Shown piece by piece: positions 1-9,329 of a DNA stretch of 40,495 bases. Within the stretch, counting starts at the first letter, position 1; each line of letters opens with the position of its first letter. The notes beneath the pieces were generated by a model that was not told the origin of the DNA, searched no databases, and saw only the letters and a program-made list of their open reading frames with translations. This DNA comes from Clostridiales bacterium (GTDB lineage: Bacteria > Bacillota > Clostridia > Saccharofermentanales > Saccharofermentanaceae), in contig JAFZWN010000146.1 in NCBI GenBank assembly GCA_017617295.1, forward strand, positions 1 to 40,495. The letters are read 5' to 3'. A program made the position numbers and the translations under genes.

Positions 1-1291
1 TGCCGGTCCTGCTCCTGTTATCCTTTATATACCCGTTAATAGCGCCTGCCAGCATAACAGCCAGTACGAACAGCGCCGGCATAGTCGATCTCATGGTAAA
101 GTCATTTTGTGATGACACCTTATATAACGGCAATACCGCCAGCGTTACCAGGGTCACCCAATAAAGAGACATCTTATGGAACCTTTTCCAGAGAAGGACC
201 GCAAAGGGCAGTACCTCCACGGCTAATACCATAAGATATCCGACAAGGAATGCTCCGATATCCTCATAAAAGGAGAACGTGGGACCCGATACCGATACCG
301 CATTGGAGTTAGCCATATATGACGGCGCGTATATGCAGAACAGTAAAATGGCGGGAGCGATATTAGTGATCGTAAAAATCGATACGATCTTCTGCCGATC
401 CCGGAACAATGCCCAGACAGCCAGCGGGATGACCCCGATCGTTGCCCAGGGCGAAAATGCAAACATCAGGCTCCCCAGAAGGCCGATATTCCTGTTGTTT
501 TTCTGCATCAGGATCATTACGGTGATAAGCCAGCAGGGAATGCACTGGTTATATACATTCATCAGGTTATTGATGTTACTGATAACGGCAATATGCTGAG
601 TATAACCTTCAAGCCACATCCAATCCTGTGTCCCTATGGCTCCGTATATGAGATAAGGGATAAAATCCAGTCCGGAGAAGAATATAAGGGTATAGAGCAC
701 CGCATATGTCTGCTTCTTAAGAAAGAAACACGAACAGACCGAAATAAGAAAGATCCCTATTGACGACCAGAGGAGCAATACGGCGTTCGCTGCCTTAAAG
801 CCCGCGATCTTTCCGATCGAAGCCGGCACCATCCAGTAGGAGATATAGTAGGAAAAGGCCACTTTGCCGGTCCCGAGGTAAGCAATGCTCACAGGGTCTG
901 TCTGATCCGACAGATCGTATATAACAGGCCAGTCATAGTTGACAAGGTCCCTTAATATCGCTCTCCTGTATGCATGATCCGTCGTTCCCCAGACATATTC
1001 GCCTATATCGCAGAACGTACACAGAAGGACCGCCAGCACTGCCGCAGCTATAACAAAGACGATATCGAATTCAACTTCATAGGTGGTCTTCTTCCAGTCT
1101 TTGACAGCGAGAAACGATACGGCTCCCAGGATCAATGCCGCCGGGATCGCTATATATAAGCGAAGCCATCCGAACATGAATATCATTACCGGAAGTACGA
1201 GCCAGATCAGCCCGGAAGACAGCAGTATATGGCTCTTTATCCTGACTTTTCCGTCAGAGCCTTTATTAGACAGAGTACTGACCTCTTTCAC
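1..1291 (-). CDS. Polytopic membrane protein, 3' end outside window (GT-C/PMT-like)
   Basis: I translated the minus strand by hand. A frame opens at a GTG at 1291 and stays open for 430 codons to the left edge, so the gene is cut by the window. An AAAGGGG ribosome binding site lies 6 bases before the GTG and an in-frame TAA lies at 1315-1313, so this start is well fixed. The product is very hydrophobic, with about nine or more membrane helices, for example LLSSGLIWLVLPVMIF near residue 25. Polar loops carry motifs such as GTTDHAYRR and NYDWPVIYD. The layout recalls GT-C-fold glycosyltransferases or related membrane proteins, and resembles the plus-strand gene at 18374. It begins 46 bases after the SNF2 gene and is probably co-transcribed with it. 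The function is inferred only; the C-terminal domain is not visible. Confidence 0.8.
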   Translation of the reverse strand, partial: MKEVSTLSNKGSDGKVRIKSHILLSSGLIWLVLPVMIFMFGWLRLYIAIPAALILGAVSFLAVKDWKKTTYEVEFDIVFVIAAAVLAVLLCTFCDIGEYVWGTTDHAYRRAILRDLVNYDWPVIYDLSDQTDPVSIAYLGTGKVAFSYYISYWMVPASIGKIAGFKAANAVLLLWSSIGIFLISVCSCFFLKKQTYAVLYTLIFFSGLDFIPYLIYGAIGTQDWMWLEGYTQHIAVISNINNLMNVYNQCIPCWLITVMILMQKNNRNIGLLGSLMFAFSPWATIGVIPLAVWALFRDRQKIVSIFTITNIAPAILLFCIYAPSYMANSNAVSVSGPTFSFYEDIGAFLVGYLMVLAVEVLPFAVLLWKRFHKMSLYWVTLVTLAVLPLYKVSSQNDFTMRSTMPALFVLAVMLAGAINGYIKDNRSRTG

Positions 1292-1337
1292 ATCTTGCCC
1301 CTTTACCTCGATTTATCAAAGATAATATACAACAAAA

Positions 1338-4300
1338 TCAGATCAGTTTCATCAATTCTTCGCCCGTCATCTCGAGAAGGGATCCCTCGCCACCCTCCAG
1401 CACGGCATCAGCCAGGTCCTTTTTGTCCTGCTGCATCTTCATGATCTTTTCCTCTATCGTATCTTTTGCGATCATCTTGATGACCGTGACCTGTCTGGTC
1501 TGACCGATCCTGTGAGCCCTGTCGGTAGCCTGGTTCTGGGCCGCGACGTTCCACCAGGGATCGTAATGGATAACGACATCGGCTCCCGTCAGGTTAAGGC
1601 CCGTGCCTCCCGCCTTCAACGATATCAGGAAGATCGGCGTGTCATCAGCGTTGAACTTGTTGACCATATCGAGCCTGTCTTCCTTGGAAGTCGCTCCCGT
1701 GATCACATAATATGAGATCCCTGCCTGATCGAGCCTCTTCATAATGATATCGAGCATCGATGTGAACTGGGAGAACAGGAGCATCCTGTGTCCCTCGTCC
1801 ATGGCCGTATCTATGAATTCCATGAGTCCGTCGAGCTTGCAGCTCTCACCGTCGTAATCGTCGAAGAGAAGAGAAGGATCGCAGCAGATCTGTCTGAACC
1901 TCGTGAGTTCGGCCAGGACCTTGAACCTGTCCTGAGGACTCTTGGGCATAAGCGAATCGAGAACGCTCTTAAGCCTCGTCACCTGGGCATCATAGAGCAT
2001 CTGCTGCTTGCCTTTCAGTTCGACGTATCTTACCTCTTCGATCTTCTCGGGAAGATCTTTAAGGACATCAGTCTTTAATCGCCTCAGGATAAAAGGCGAT
2101 ACCATGTCCTTGAGCTTTTGCGTCGCCCGGCTCTTCTTGTTCCTGGATATCGGGATCTGGAATTTTCTCTGGAAATCGCTCTCGCTATAGAGGAATCCCG
2201 GCATCAGGAAATCAAATATGCTCCATAGCTCTGTAAGCCTGTTCTCGATCGGGGTTCCCGTCATCGCGAACCTCGTGCCTGCCTTAAGCGATTTCACGGC
2301 CTTTGCGCCTGCGGTATCCGAATTCTTGATATACTGGGCCTCATCCAGGATAACGGTATCGAATTCCCGCTCGCCGTAGCCGTCGATATCTCTCTTTAAA
2401 AGATCGTAAGAGACCACATACACATCGGTCCCGGAAGGATCGTTTATCGAAGCGAGCCTCTCTTCGCGGCTGCCTGTCAGGGTCGTTGTTCTTATATCGG
2501 GGGCGAATTTGGCTATCTCTTCCTTCCAGTTATATACCAGAGATGCCGGACATACGACCAGGGACGGTTTCTCCGAACCTCCGTCCTTATTGTCCTGAAG
2601 GAGGGTTATCATCTGAACGGTCTTTCCAAGACCCATCTCATCTGCAAGTATCCCTCCGAAACCGGAACTCTTTACGGTCTTGAGCCACTTGAACCCGTAT
2701 TTCTGATAGTCTCTCAGAGTATTCTCGAGATTATCGGGGATGTCGAATTCACTGTCATCGATCGTTCTGAAGTTCTTAAGTAGATTACGGTAGGTCTTAT
2801 CACGTTCGCTTCCCGTATACTTCCTGCCTTCCATGACCTTATCGAGATAGAGCGCCCTGGATGCGGGTATGGCGACTTCCTCCTTAAGGACCTGTTCGGG
2901 CGTGGTATCCACTTCCTCCAGAACTTCGGTAACTTCCTGCAGGTTCTTATCGTCACTCAAGTCTATAAACTGTCCGTCGGACAGACGGTGATATTTCTTC
3001 TTAAGGGTATAGCTCTCAAACAGATCGTTGAGTTCCTTTTTGGACATATCCTTCGAGGTCAGAGAGAGATCCAGAAGGTCGCTTCCCGAAGAGATATTGA
3101 GCTTTACCTGAGGAGCTTTTTTGACCCTGTTACGGTTAAATGCATCAGTTCCTTTGACGATGCCGTAAGCGGACAATGCCCTGATACCGTCCCGCATAAA
3201 ATCGAACAGCTCGGGCTCCCTTACATCCTTCAGGTACTCGCCGGTCTTATCATTAAAGGTCTGGAACAGATCCCCCAGCGTATTCCTTACCCGGGTCTCC
3301 TGAACAGTGTCACGGACAGGCCTCCCGTCTTCTCCGAAAGGAGCCGATATAGTCGGATCCGCTTCTGTCGACGCGCCTAAGACATAGGTCTTTATATCAT
3401 CCTCTTCGCCGTATCCTGCTTTGGCCTTGCACGAGATGATCGAATTCACGTAATCGAGAAAGAACTCGAAAGAAGGTTCCGGCGGAAGATGAGCCTCGGC
3501 CTCTTCCCTGCAGTTATCGGAGAAAACCACTCCCGGAAGCGCCGTTACCTTGGGCAGGACACGGTAATAGAATTCGCCCAGCTGCGGCAGCCCCACATTG
3601 AACTTAAAGCTGTCCGTCCCATCCGACGCCTTTGAGAACGGTTCGACAGTCTTCTCCTCTTCTTCGGTAAGCCTGCTCAGCGAACCGTCGGAAAGTATAT
3701 ATTTATACGAACTGCCTTTCATGAGGACCGGGACCTTGCCCGACAGGGTGATGCCCGCAAAATCCCCTCTGGCATCCGACATGCGGTCAGACTTCAGATC
3801 GAACTTCATATCGCTGTGACCGACATAGAGCCTCCCGCTCTTGTCGGCATCTTCGCCCTTATCGACGAACTCGCAGTCACTGCCATCCATCAGGTCATAG
3901 AAAGAATCCAATGCCGAGAGCTCGAGAGGTATCAGACCGCCCGCTCCCGCCTTTTTGGCCCGCTCGCCGCCGAAAGCCGCAGCTTCGCCCAGACGCGACT
4001 CAATAAACCTCAGGACCGGCATCGAGTCTTCTTCGATATCGCAGGAAGAGAAATCTATGGCGGAGGTCTTGCTCAGCGGATAGGTTTCCTTATTCCTCCT
4101 GCACCGGAGAAGTTCCGAAGGATCCTTTACCACATAACCCTTTCCGCCTTCTTCGAATATGCGGAAACCGACCTTCGGCGAAGTCTCATCGGCTATTACC
4201 CGGGGCTCGAGCTTAATGCTTCCGGGGATCCCTTTTGACTTCCCCTCCTGATCTTCTGCCGATATATCCGACGCGGCATTTACAGCATCGAAGAAGAGTA

Positions 4301-5249
4301 CTGCATTTCTGTCCTCGCCTTCTGCGGATCCGTAATCCGCGATCTTCTCCCTTATCAGGCTTACCGCAGCCAGCTCGAATTCATTAAGCGGATCGGGATC
4401 GGCTGTTCCCGAGCTCCTTTTCCTGGAGATGATATCACGGCTCCTGTCACGCCTTACGGTTATAGTACTGAATCCGTCAAACCCCTGAGGCGACAGACGT
4501 CCTTTTACGGTATAAGAATCTTCGATGTCATAGAACAGCAGATCAAAATCAAGCCATTTATCGGGATACTTGCCTTCGGTAAAGACCAGCCTGTTACCCT
4601 GCTGCTTCGAACCGCGAAGGGTCCCTTTGGCATCTTCCATCCTGGCAATATAATACGGGGTAGTGATAAAGCCTTCGCAGGCTTTGTCTATATCCCAGAA
4701 CACGGGAACGCCGGGCCTTTTTACCGGCTCGAATACGCCCGACAGAGGGACCGGAGTCATTCCCTTCTCGCGGCGGAGAAGCTCACGCCCCTCCATTATC
4801 CGGGCATTCCTCTCCTGTTCCATCCTCTGGGTCTGATGCGCAAAAGATTCCGTGACCATCCTGGGTCCTTTGGCTTCTTCCCATAAAGTCAGGGCAAGAG
4901 CCTTGTGGACACAATAGTTCTTGCCGGAACCGAATGCCGCATCACAGGCGGAGCATCTCATCGCCACCTTATCCCAGTTATCGTCTATATCAGAAGGAGC
5001 TCCAAGGATCTCGACATCGGAGATCTTGGCATTGTCCTTCAGTGTCACTTTGCAGGAATCATTCCTGAAATTACTGTAGATCACCTGCAGCCTGTTTCGG
5101 TCGCTGACGCAGTCGTTAAGGATTCCCTCGGAAAAGAGATAGCGCCAGTCTTTCCGCTCGGTGAGCCTGCCCGGAAGGATCGGACTCTTTTTCTCGCCGC
5201 CGTCACCGTTACCCGGTGCGGAAGAACCGACAGGCCTGAATTGAGTCAT
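1338..5249 (-). CDS. SNF2-family helicase/ATPase with N-terminal SWIM-type zinc finger
   Basis: This 1303-residue protein is a Swi2/Snf2-type double-stranded DNA translocase. A SWIM-like zinc site (CSAC, then CVH after about 12 residues) lies near residues 95-115. A long middle region, typical of bacterial SNF2-associated domains, follows. The motor occupies roughly residues 840-1300. Visible motifs are Walker A DEMGLGKT (about 870-877), DEAQ (about 968), TGTPIENR, the helicase C motif SLKAGGTGLNL, and motif VI with DRAHRIGQ (about 1245). The ATG overlaps the stop of the esterase gene by one base (TGATG), which implies translational coupling; an AGGAG lies 10 bases upstream. The cellular role of bacterial SNF2 proteins is mostly unsettled; RNA polymerase recycling (RapA) is one known case, but RapA lacks a SWIM finger. 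Confidence 0.93.
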   Translation of the reverse strand: MTQFRPVGSSAPGNGDGGEKKSPILPGRLTERKDWRYLFSEGILNDCVSDRNRLQVIYSNFRNDSCKVTLKDNAKISDVEILGAPSDIDDNWDKVAMRCSACDAAFGSGKNYCVHKALALTLWEEAKGPRMVTESFAHQTQRMEQERNARIMEGRELLRREKGMTPVPLSGVFEPVKRPGVPVFWDIDKACEGFITTPYYIARMEDAKGTLRGSKQQGNRLVFTEGKYPDKWLDFDLLFYDIEDSYTVKGRLSPQGFDGFSTITVRRDRSRDIISRKRSSGTADPDPLNEFELAAVSLIREKIADYGSAEGEDRNAVLFFDAVNAASDISAEDQEGKSKGIPGSIKLEPRVIADETSPKVGFRIFEEGGKGYVVKDPSELLRCRRNKETYPLSKTSAIDFSSCDIEEDSMPVLRFIESRLGEAAAFGGERAKKAGAGGLIPLELSALDSFYDLMDGSDCEFVDKGEDADKSGRLYVGHSDMKFDLKSDRMSDARGDFAGITLSGKVPVLMKGSSYKYILSDGSLSRLTEEEEKTVEPFSKASDGTDSFKFNVGLPQLGEFYYRVLPKVTALPGVVFSDNCREEAEAHLPPEPSFEFFLDYVNSIISCKAKAGYGEEDDIKTYVLGASTEADPTISAPFGEDGRPVRDTVQETRVRNTLGDLFQTFNDKTGEYLKDVREPELFDFMRDGIRALSAYGIVKGTDAFNRNRVKKAPQVKLNISSGSDLLDLSLTSKDMSKKELNDLFESYTLKKKYHRLSDGQFIDLSDDKNLQEVTEVLEEVDTTPEQVLKEEVAIPASRALYLDKVMEGRKYTGSERDKTYRNLLKNFRTIDDSEFDIPDNLENTLRDYQKYGFKWLKTVKSSGFGGILADEMGLGKTVQMITLLQDNKDGGSEKPSLVVCPASLVYNWKEEIAKFAPDIRTTTLTGSREERLASINDPSGTDVYVVSYDLLKRDIDGYGEREFDTVILDEAQYIKNSDTAGAKAVKSLKAGTRFAMTGTPIENRLTELWSIFDFLMPGFLYSESDFQRKFQIPISRNKKSRATQKLKDMVSPFILRRLKTDVLKDLPEKIEEVRYVELKGKQQMLYDAQVTRLKSVLDSLMPKSPQDRFKVLAELTRFRQICCDPSLLFDDYDGESCKLDGLMEFIDTAMDEGHRMLLFSQFTSMLDIIMKRLDQAGISYYVITGATSKEDRLDMVNKFNADDTPIFLISLKAGGTGLNLTGADVVIHYDPWWNVAAQNQATDRAHRIGQTRQVTVIKMIAKDTIEEKIMKMQQDKKDLADAVLEGGEGSLLEMTGEELMKLI

Positions 5250-6856
5250 CAGTAGAAATCTCCTATGGTGTTATCGATATTAACTTCAAACGGAGAAGCC
5301 GCCAATCCCGTATCGGATACCAGATTCGCCATGCCGTAACTGAAGAATGCATATCTTACCTTTACGGGGAACTCGACCTTTGAACACTTAAGAAGCACGG
5401 TCCTGCCGTCAAAGTCAACGGATGCCTCGGCCGGATAATACCTTCCGTCCTCGCCCGCCACTTCGAATCCGGAATCGTCGGATGAAAGGGAGGTCGGCAG
5501 ATTAAGATTATTGTAATCTCCGCCGAATGTTATCTCCACGCCTTCGCCTCTTCTGATATCGACAACATAAGGCGATACCGCGGGGATATCCTTGAAATCA
5601 TAAACGAATCTCAAAGCCAGATCCGCCAGTCTGTGGCCGGGAGTCTTCTTATCCGAAGGATGCACATTGTCAAATTCGCCGCAATCGGCAAGCACAGTCA
5701 TATAGGCATCCTTGACGTCATTGGCGACTTTAGCCTGTTGCCTTCGAAGCTTCGGCCATTTAAGGTCGTCGTACCCCATATATTTACGGTCTTTTGACGT
5801 ATACATGGGAAGCTGGCAGAAAAGGAAAGGCAGATCCCTGTTCAGGAAAGACTCTCTCCATTCCTCGATAAGAGTCTTAAATACGGCACCGTAATCGTCG
5901 TAATGCTCTTCTACATCGGCCTCACCCTGATAGAAGATGACGCCTCTCAAATTATAAGGAGCCACGCGGAGTACCATGGTATCAAAGAGCGCACCGGGTC
6001 TTCGAAGCGATGTCTTTCCGACCGGAGGCGGCCACGGAGCTCCGCCGAACCTGTTCTCTATATCTTTATATGTGGCATAAGGATTCTCGTCAAAGAGTAC
6101 CTGAGCCCGGGAATAGTATCTGTCCAGCTCCGCTTCATACGCCGAGAGCTCTTTCTCGTATTCCTCTTCTGACTTATTCTCGATCTCATCCAGATATTCG
6201 TTTATATACTTGATCCCCTCGTTTGTCTTTTCCAGGGACTCGAGGCTCTGCCACGAAGCGAGCGAAGTGCCTCCAAGATAACAGCCTATGATACCGATAT
6301 GGATATCATCGTCTTCTTTGCCGGCCAGATGTTCGTTGACCCTCATGGCAAAATAATATGCCACGGCACTCATGTTCTTACATGTCTCCCGGTCGACACA
6401 GATCCATTTGGAAGTCTCTTCGGCTTCCTTCTGTTTCTCGTCATATGTTCCGGCCACGGGGACAGTATAGAAATGGATGTTGTTCTCGGGCATCCGTTCT
6501 ATCTCCGCCTTCGCGAACTCGCTTCTGACAAGAGGGTATTCCATATTGCTCTGTCCGCCCGCGAGCCACACCTCGCCTATGAAGACACGCGATATCTTTA
6601 TCTTCTCGGGATCCTTTTTGGACTCAACCTTGAGAGTATAGGGTCCCCCCTTGGGAAGAGGCGGCAGCGTAACAAGGAAAAAACCATCCTCATATATCTC
6701 CGTTGTCTCGGCTTTGGCTACATTCTTCCTCTTATCCTTGATCGTCGCAACGACCTTATTGCCGGACTCATTGGAAGCAAGCCCGAAAACCCTGATCTCA
6801 CGGTCTCTTTGAAAGACCATATCGTCTTTAAATATGCCATTAAGGATCAAACTCAT
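5249..6856 (-). CDS. Sialate O-acetylesterase-like SGNH hydrolase
   Basis: This 535-residue protein matches the sialate O-acetylesterase family (SASA domain, SGNH fold), which removes O-acetyl groups from sialic acids or from acetylated plant glycans. The N-terminal ~90 residues form a beta-rich domain. The nucleophile block is GGQSNMEYP with Ser103. GVIFYQGEAD supplies the conserved Gln/Glu block. The DxxH motif is D396-N-V-H399. No signal peptide is visible, so the enzyme is probably cytoplasmic and acts on imported sugars. It is the first gene of a run with SNF2 and the membrane protein. A TATAAT lies about 36 bases upstream, but the ribosome binding site is poor. Substrate cannot be assigned: no sialic acid catabolic genes are nearby, and xylan or other acetyl esters are possible. 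Confidence 0.88.
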   Translation of the reverse strand: MSLILNGIFKDDMVFQRDREIRVFGLASNESGNKVVATIKDKRKNVAKAETTEIYEDGFFLVTLPPLPKGGPYTLKVESKKDPEKIKISRVFIGEVWLAGGQSNMEYPLVRSEFAKAEIERMPENNIHFYTVPVAGTYDEKQKEAEETSKWICVDRETCKNMSAVAYYFAMRVNEHLAGKEDDDIHIGIIGCYLGGTSLASWQSLESLEKTNEGIKYINEYLDEIENKSEEEYEKELSAYEAELDRYYSRAQVLFDENPYATYKDIENRFGGAPWPPPVGKTSLRRPGALFDTMVLRVAPYNLRGVIFYQGEADVEEHYDDYGAVFKTLIEEWRESFLNRDLPFLFCQLPMYTSKDRKYMGYDDLKWPKLRRQQAKVANDVKDAYMTVLADCGEFDNVHPSDKKTPGHRLADLALRFVYDFKDIPAVSPYVVDIRRGEGVEITFGGDYNNLNLPTSLSSDDSGFEVAGEDGRYYPAEASVDFDGRTVLLKCSKVEFPVKVRYAFFSYGMANLVSDTGLAASPFEVNIDNTIGDFY

Positions 6857-6891
6857 AAGAAGACACCGCCCGGGATTTTGTACTTCCTATC

Positions 6892-6897
6892 ATTATA
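6892..6897 (-). promoter_or_regulatory. Putative -10 box for the esterase-SNF2 operon
   Basis: On the minus strand this reads TATAAT in the context GTGTATAATGATAG, about 36 bases before the esterase ATG. The same context, GTGTATAATGATAG, occurs before the coiled-coil gene at 24714-24719. I see no convincing -35 box. Confidence 0.45.
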
Positions 6898-6956
6898 CAC
6901 AAAAAATCCTCTTTAGGTGTTTAAGATTATTTTATAGTCTGCACAAAGAGACGGGA

Positions 6957-8561
6957 TCAGAAGACTCCTTCCGCACGGTTCTCGAGGTATTCGTCGTAAG
7001 TCATCCTCTTATCGATGATCCCTTCGGGCACTATCTCGATTATCCTGTTGGCAACAGTATTTACGAGCTCGCGGTCATGGGAATAGAAGATGACAGATCC
7101 CGGGAATTTCTTGATCCCCTCGTTTAAGGCTGTTATAGCTTCGAGATCGAGATGGTTGGTGGGATCGTCGAAGATGATCACATTGGCATTCTGAAGCATC
7201 TGCCGCGACAGCATGCAGCGTACTTTCTCTCCTCCCGAGAGGACGTCGGCCTTCTTCAGGGCTTCATCTCCCGAGAAGAGCATCCTGCCGAGAAACCCTC
7301 TCACATAGCTCTCTGTCTGATCCTTTGAGAACTGCCTAAGCCAATCCGTCAGGGGAAGATCGCATCCGTCGAAGAATTCCGAATTATCCTTGGGAAGATA
7401 GGATCTGCTCGTGGTAACGCCCCACTTTACTTCTCCCTTATATTCCTCTTCGGGACATACTCCTGCGAGGATATCGAGAAGCTGGGTGATCGCTACTTCA
7501 TCCTTGCCCACTATACCTATACGGTCGCCTTTTTCCATGGTAAAGGTTATGTCGTTCAGGGTCTGTCTCTTGCCCTTCTCGGCAGAAAGTCCGTTTACGA
7601 ACAGAACATCGTTTCCGATCTCCCTCTCCTGTGTGAAGGATATGAACGGGTATCTTCTGGAAGACCTGGTAACCACGGGGAGCTCCAGGTTATCGAGCAG
7701 TTTCTTCCTGCTGGTAGCCTGTTTTGATTTACTCGCATTGGCCGAAAACCTCGCGATGAAATCCTGCAGTTCTTTTCTCCTGGCTTCGATCTTCTTGGTC
7801 TGATCCTTGAGCTGCCGAAGCGAGAGCTGCGTATATTCGTACCAGAAATCGTAGTTGCCCTGAAAGAGAGTCACCCTGCTGAAGTCGATATCAACGGTAT
7901 GCGTGCAGACCTTGTTAAGAAAATGCCTGTCGTGTGAGACCACGAGAACGCAGTTATCGTAATCCATGAGATAGTTCTCGAGCCAGCGGCACGAAGCCAG
8001 ATCCAGGTGGTTTGTAGGCTCGTCCAGAAGAAGATAATCAGGATCTCCGAACAGGGCCTGTGCAAGGAGCACCTTCACCTTCTGTCCGCCGGTAAGATCT
8101 TTCATGGGGCGCTCGTAGAATTCCTCGCCGAGCCCGAGTCCCTGCAGGAGCATCTCGGCATTACTCTCGGCCGACCAGCCGTCAAGCTCCGCGAACTCGC
8201 CCTCGAGCTCTCCGAGAAGGATACCGTCCTCATCATTGAAGTCGGTCTTGGAGTACAGACGCTCCTTCTCGCACATGATCTCGTAAAGCCTTCTGTGCCC
8301 CATGATGACAGTCTGTCTGACCTGATATTCATCATACTTGAAGTGGTCCTGTTCAAGTACAGCAAGACGCTCATTCCTGGGGATATTGACAAAGCCCTTC
8401 TGAGGCTCGATCTCACCCGATATTACCTTGAGAAATGTTGATTTTCCTGCGCCGTTGGCACCGATTATCCCGTAACAGCAGCCTTTGGCAAATTGTATGT
8501 TTACGTTTTCAAAAAGGATCCTCGCACCGAATCGCAATTCTACGCCGGATATATCTATCAT
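6957..8561 (-). CDS. ABC-F family ATPase, YbiT/YkpA type
   Basis: This is a soluble duplicated ABC ATPase of 534 residues without membrane domains. The order is NBD1 with Walker A GANGAGKS (34-41), signature LTGGQK and Walker B LLLDEPTNHLD; a charged linker with the family-typical SRFSANASKSKQATSR-like block; then NBD2. NBD2 has a normal signature (LSGGEK) but its Walker A position reads GKDEVAITQ (about 352-360), lacking GKS/T, and Walker B is FDDPTNHLD with Asp for the catalytic Glu. ABC-F proteins act on ribosomes in translation control or antibiotic protection; the sequence resembles E. coli YbiT closely. The ATG abuts the SDR stop with no gap. The ribosome binding site (GGAAAG) is weak, so coupling to the SDR is likely. 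A direct ribosome role is inferred from family. Confidence 0.92.
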   Translation of the reverse strand: MIDISGVELRFGARILFENVNIQFAKGCCYGIIGANGAGKSTFLKVISGEIEPQKGFVNIPRNERLAVLEQDHFKYDEYQVRQTVIMGHRRLYEIMCEKERLYSKTDFNDEDGILLGELEGEFAELDGWSAESNAEMLLQGLGLGEEFYERPMKDLTGGQKVKVLLAQALFGDPDYLLLDEPTNHLDLASCRWLENYLMDYDNCVLVVSHDRHFLNKVCTHTVDIDFSRVTLFQGNYDFWYEYTQLSLRQLKDQTKKIEARRKELQDFIARFSANASKSKQATSRKKLLDNLELPVVTRSSRRYPFISFTQEREIGNDVLFVNGLSAEKGKRQTLNDITFTMEKGDRIGIVGKDEVAITQLLDILAGVCPEEEYKGEVKWGVTTSRSYLPKDNSEFFDGCDLPLTDWLRQFSKDQTESYVRGFLGRMLFSGDEALKKADVLSGGEKVRCMLSRQMLQNANVIIFDDPTNHLDLEAITALNEGIKKFPGSVIFYSHDRELVNTVANRIIEIVPEGIIDKRMTYDEYLENRAEGVF

Positions 8562-9329
8562 TTACTTTCCAAACCTTTCGATCTTCATGATCCAGTAATG
8601 GGGCACGATCTTTGCCGCGACATGCAGTAACTTCTGAGAAAAGCCGTACACATAAAGCCGCCTTCTTCTTTGCGCTGCGCGAAGCGAAGCAGCAGCCAGC
8701 TTATCGGGAGAAGCCACTACTAACTTTCTAAAGCCCGTAAAGTCAGTCTTCTCTCCTCCTGTCGCCTTCGACTGAAACTCAGTCGCGACCGGTCCGGGAG
8801 TCACACAGGTGACGCTGATCTTCCTGGAAGAGAGCTCGACTCCCAGAGCCCTCGAAAATGATATCACATATGCCTTGGATGCGGCATATGCTGCAAATCC
8901 GGGCTGAGGAAGAAACCCTGCGGATGAGGCAATATTGATGATCCCGGATCCCTCATGCATATAAGGAAGACATAGTCCCGTAAGTATGGAAAGGCTGGTA
9001 CAGTTAAGATTGACAGTCCCTGCCAAAAGATCGGCAGACGTATCGGCAACGTCTCTTCTGATGCCCATTCCTGCACAGTTAATGAGCAAAGCCACATCAG
9101 GCTTCTCCCTTTCAAGCTTATCTTTTATGAGACATATCCCTTCATCTGCCGTGAGATCGGCAACTACAGGGATGATACGGTCATCACCGAGAAGCGACTT
9201 TAATGTGGATAACCGGTCTTTCCTTCTGGCGATTATCCAGATCTGTTCATGATCAGATCCCGAAAGCTCTTTTATAAACGCCTCACCTATCCCGGAAGAG
9301 GCTCCCGTCACTATGGCGATACCTTTCAT
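8562..9329 (-). CDS. Short-chain dehydrogenase/reductase (SDR)
   Basis: This 255-residue protein is a classical SDR that uses NAD(P)H. TGASSGIG (residues 9-16) is the Rossmann nucleotide-binding motif, NCAG is present, and the catalytic pair is in YAASK (Tyr-x-x-x-Lys, near residues 155-159) with the preceding Ser in SSAG. An Arg-rich stretch and SARKDR-like residues after the first beta-strand (ARRKDR) suggest preference for NADPH. The ATG overlaps the upstream gene's TGA by one base, and GGAAGG lies 5 bases before it. The end abuts the ABC-F start. The C-terminal 30 residues (KLLHVAAKIVPHYWIM) could form a membrane-associated helix, as in DltE-like or acyl-oxidising SDRs. Substrate unknown. 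Confidence 0.9.
   Translation of the reverse strand: MKGIAIVTGASSGIGEAFIKELSGSDHEQIWIIARRKDRLSTLKSLLGDDRIIPVVADLTADEGICLIKDKLEREKPDVALLINCAGMGIRRDVADTSADLLAGTVNLNCTSLSILTGLCLPYMHEGSGIINIASSAGFLPQPGFAAYAASKAYVISFSRALGVELSSRKISVTCVTPGPVATEFQSKATGGEKTDFTGFRKLVVASPDKLAAASLRAAQRRRRLYVYGFSQKLLHVAAKIVPHYWIMKIERFGK

Noticed and set aside
279..599. Short plus-strand frames in the first 1.3 kb
   Set aside because: The minus strand holds one continuous 430-codon membrane-protein frame across the same bases.
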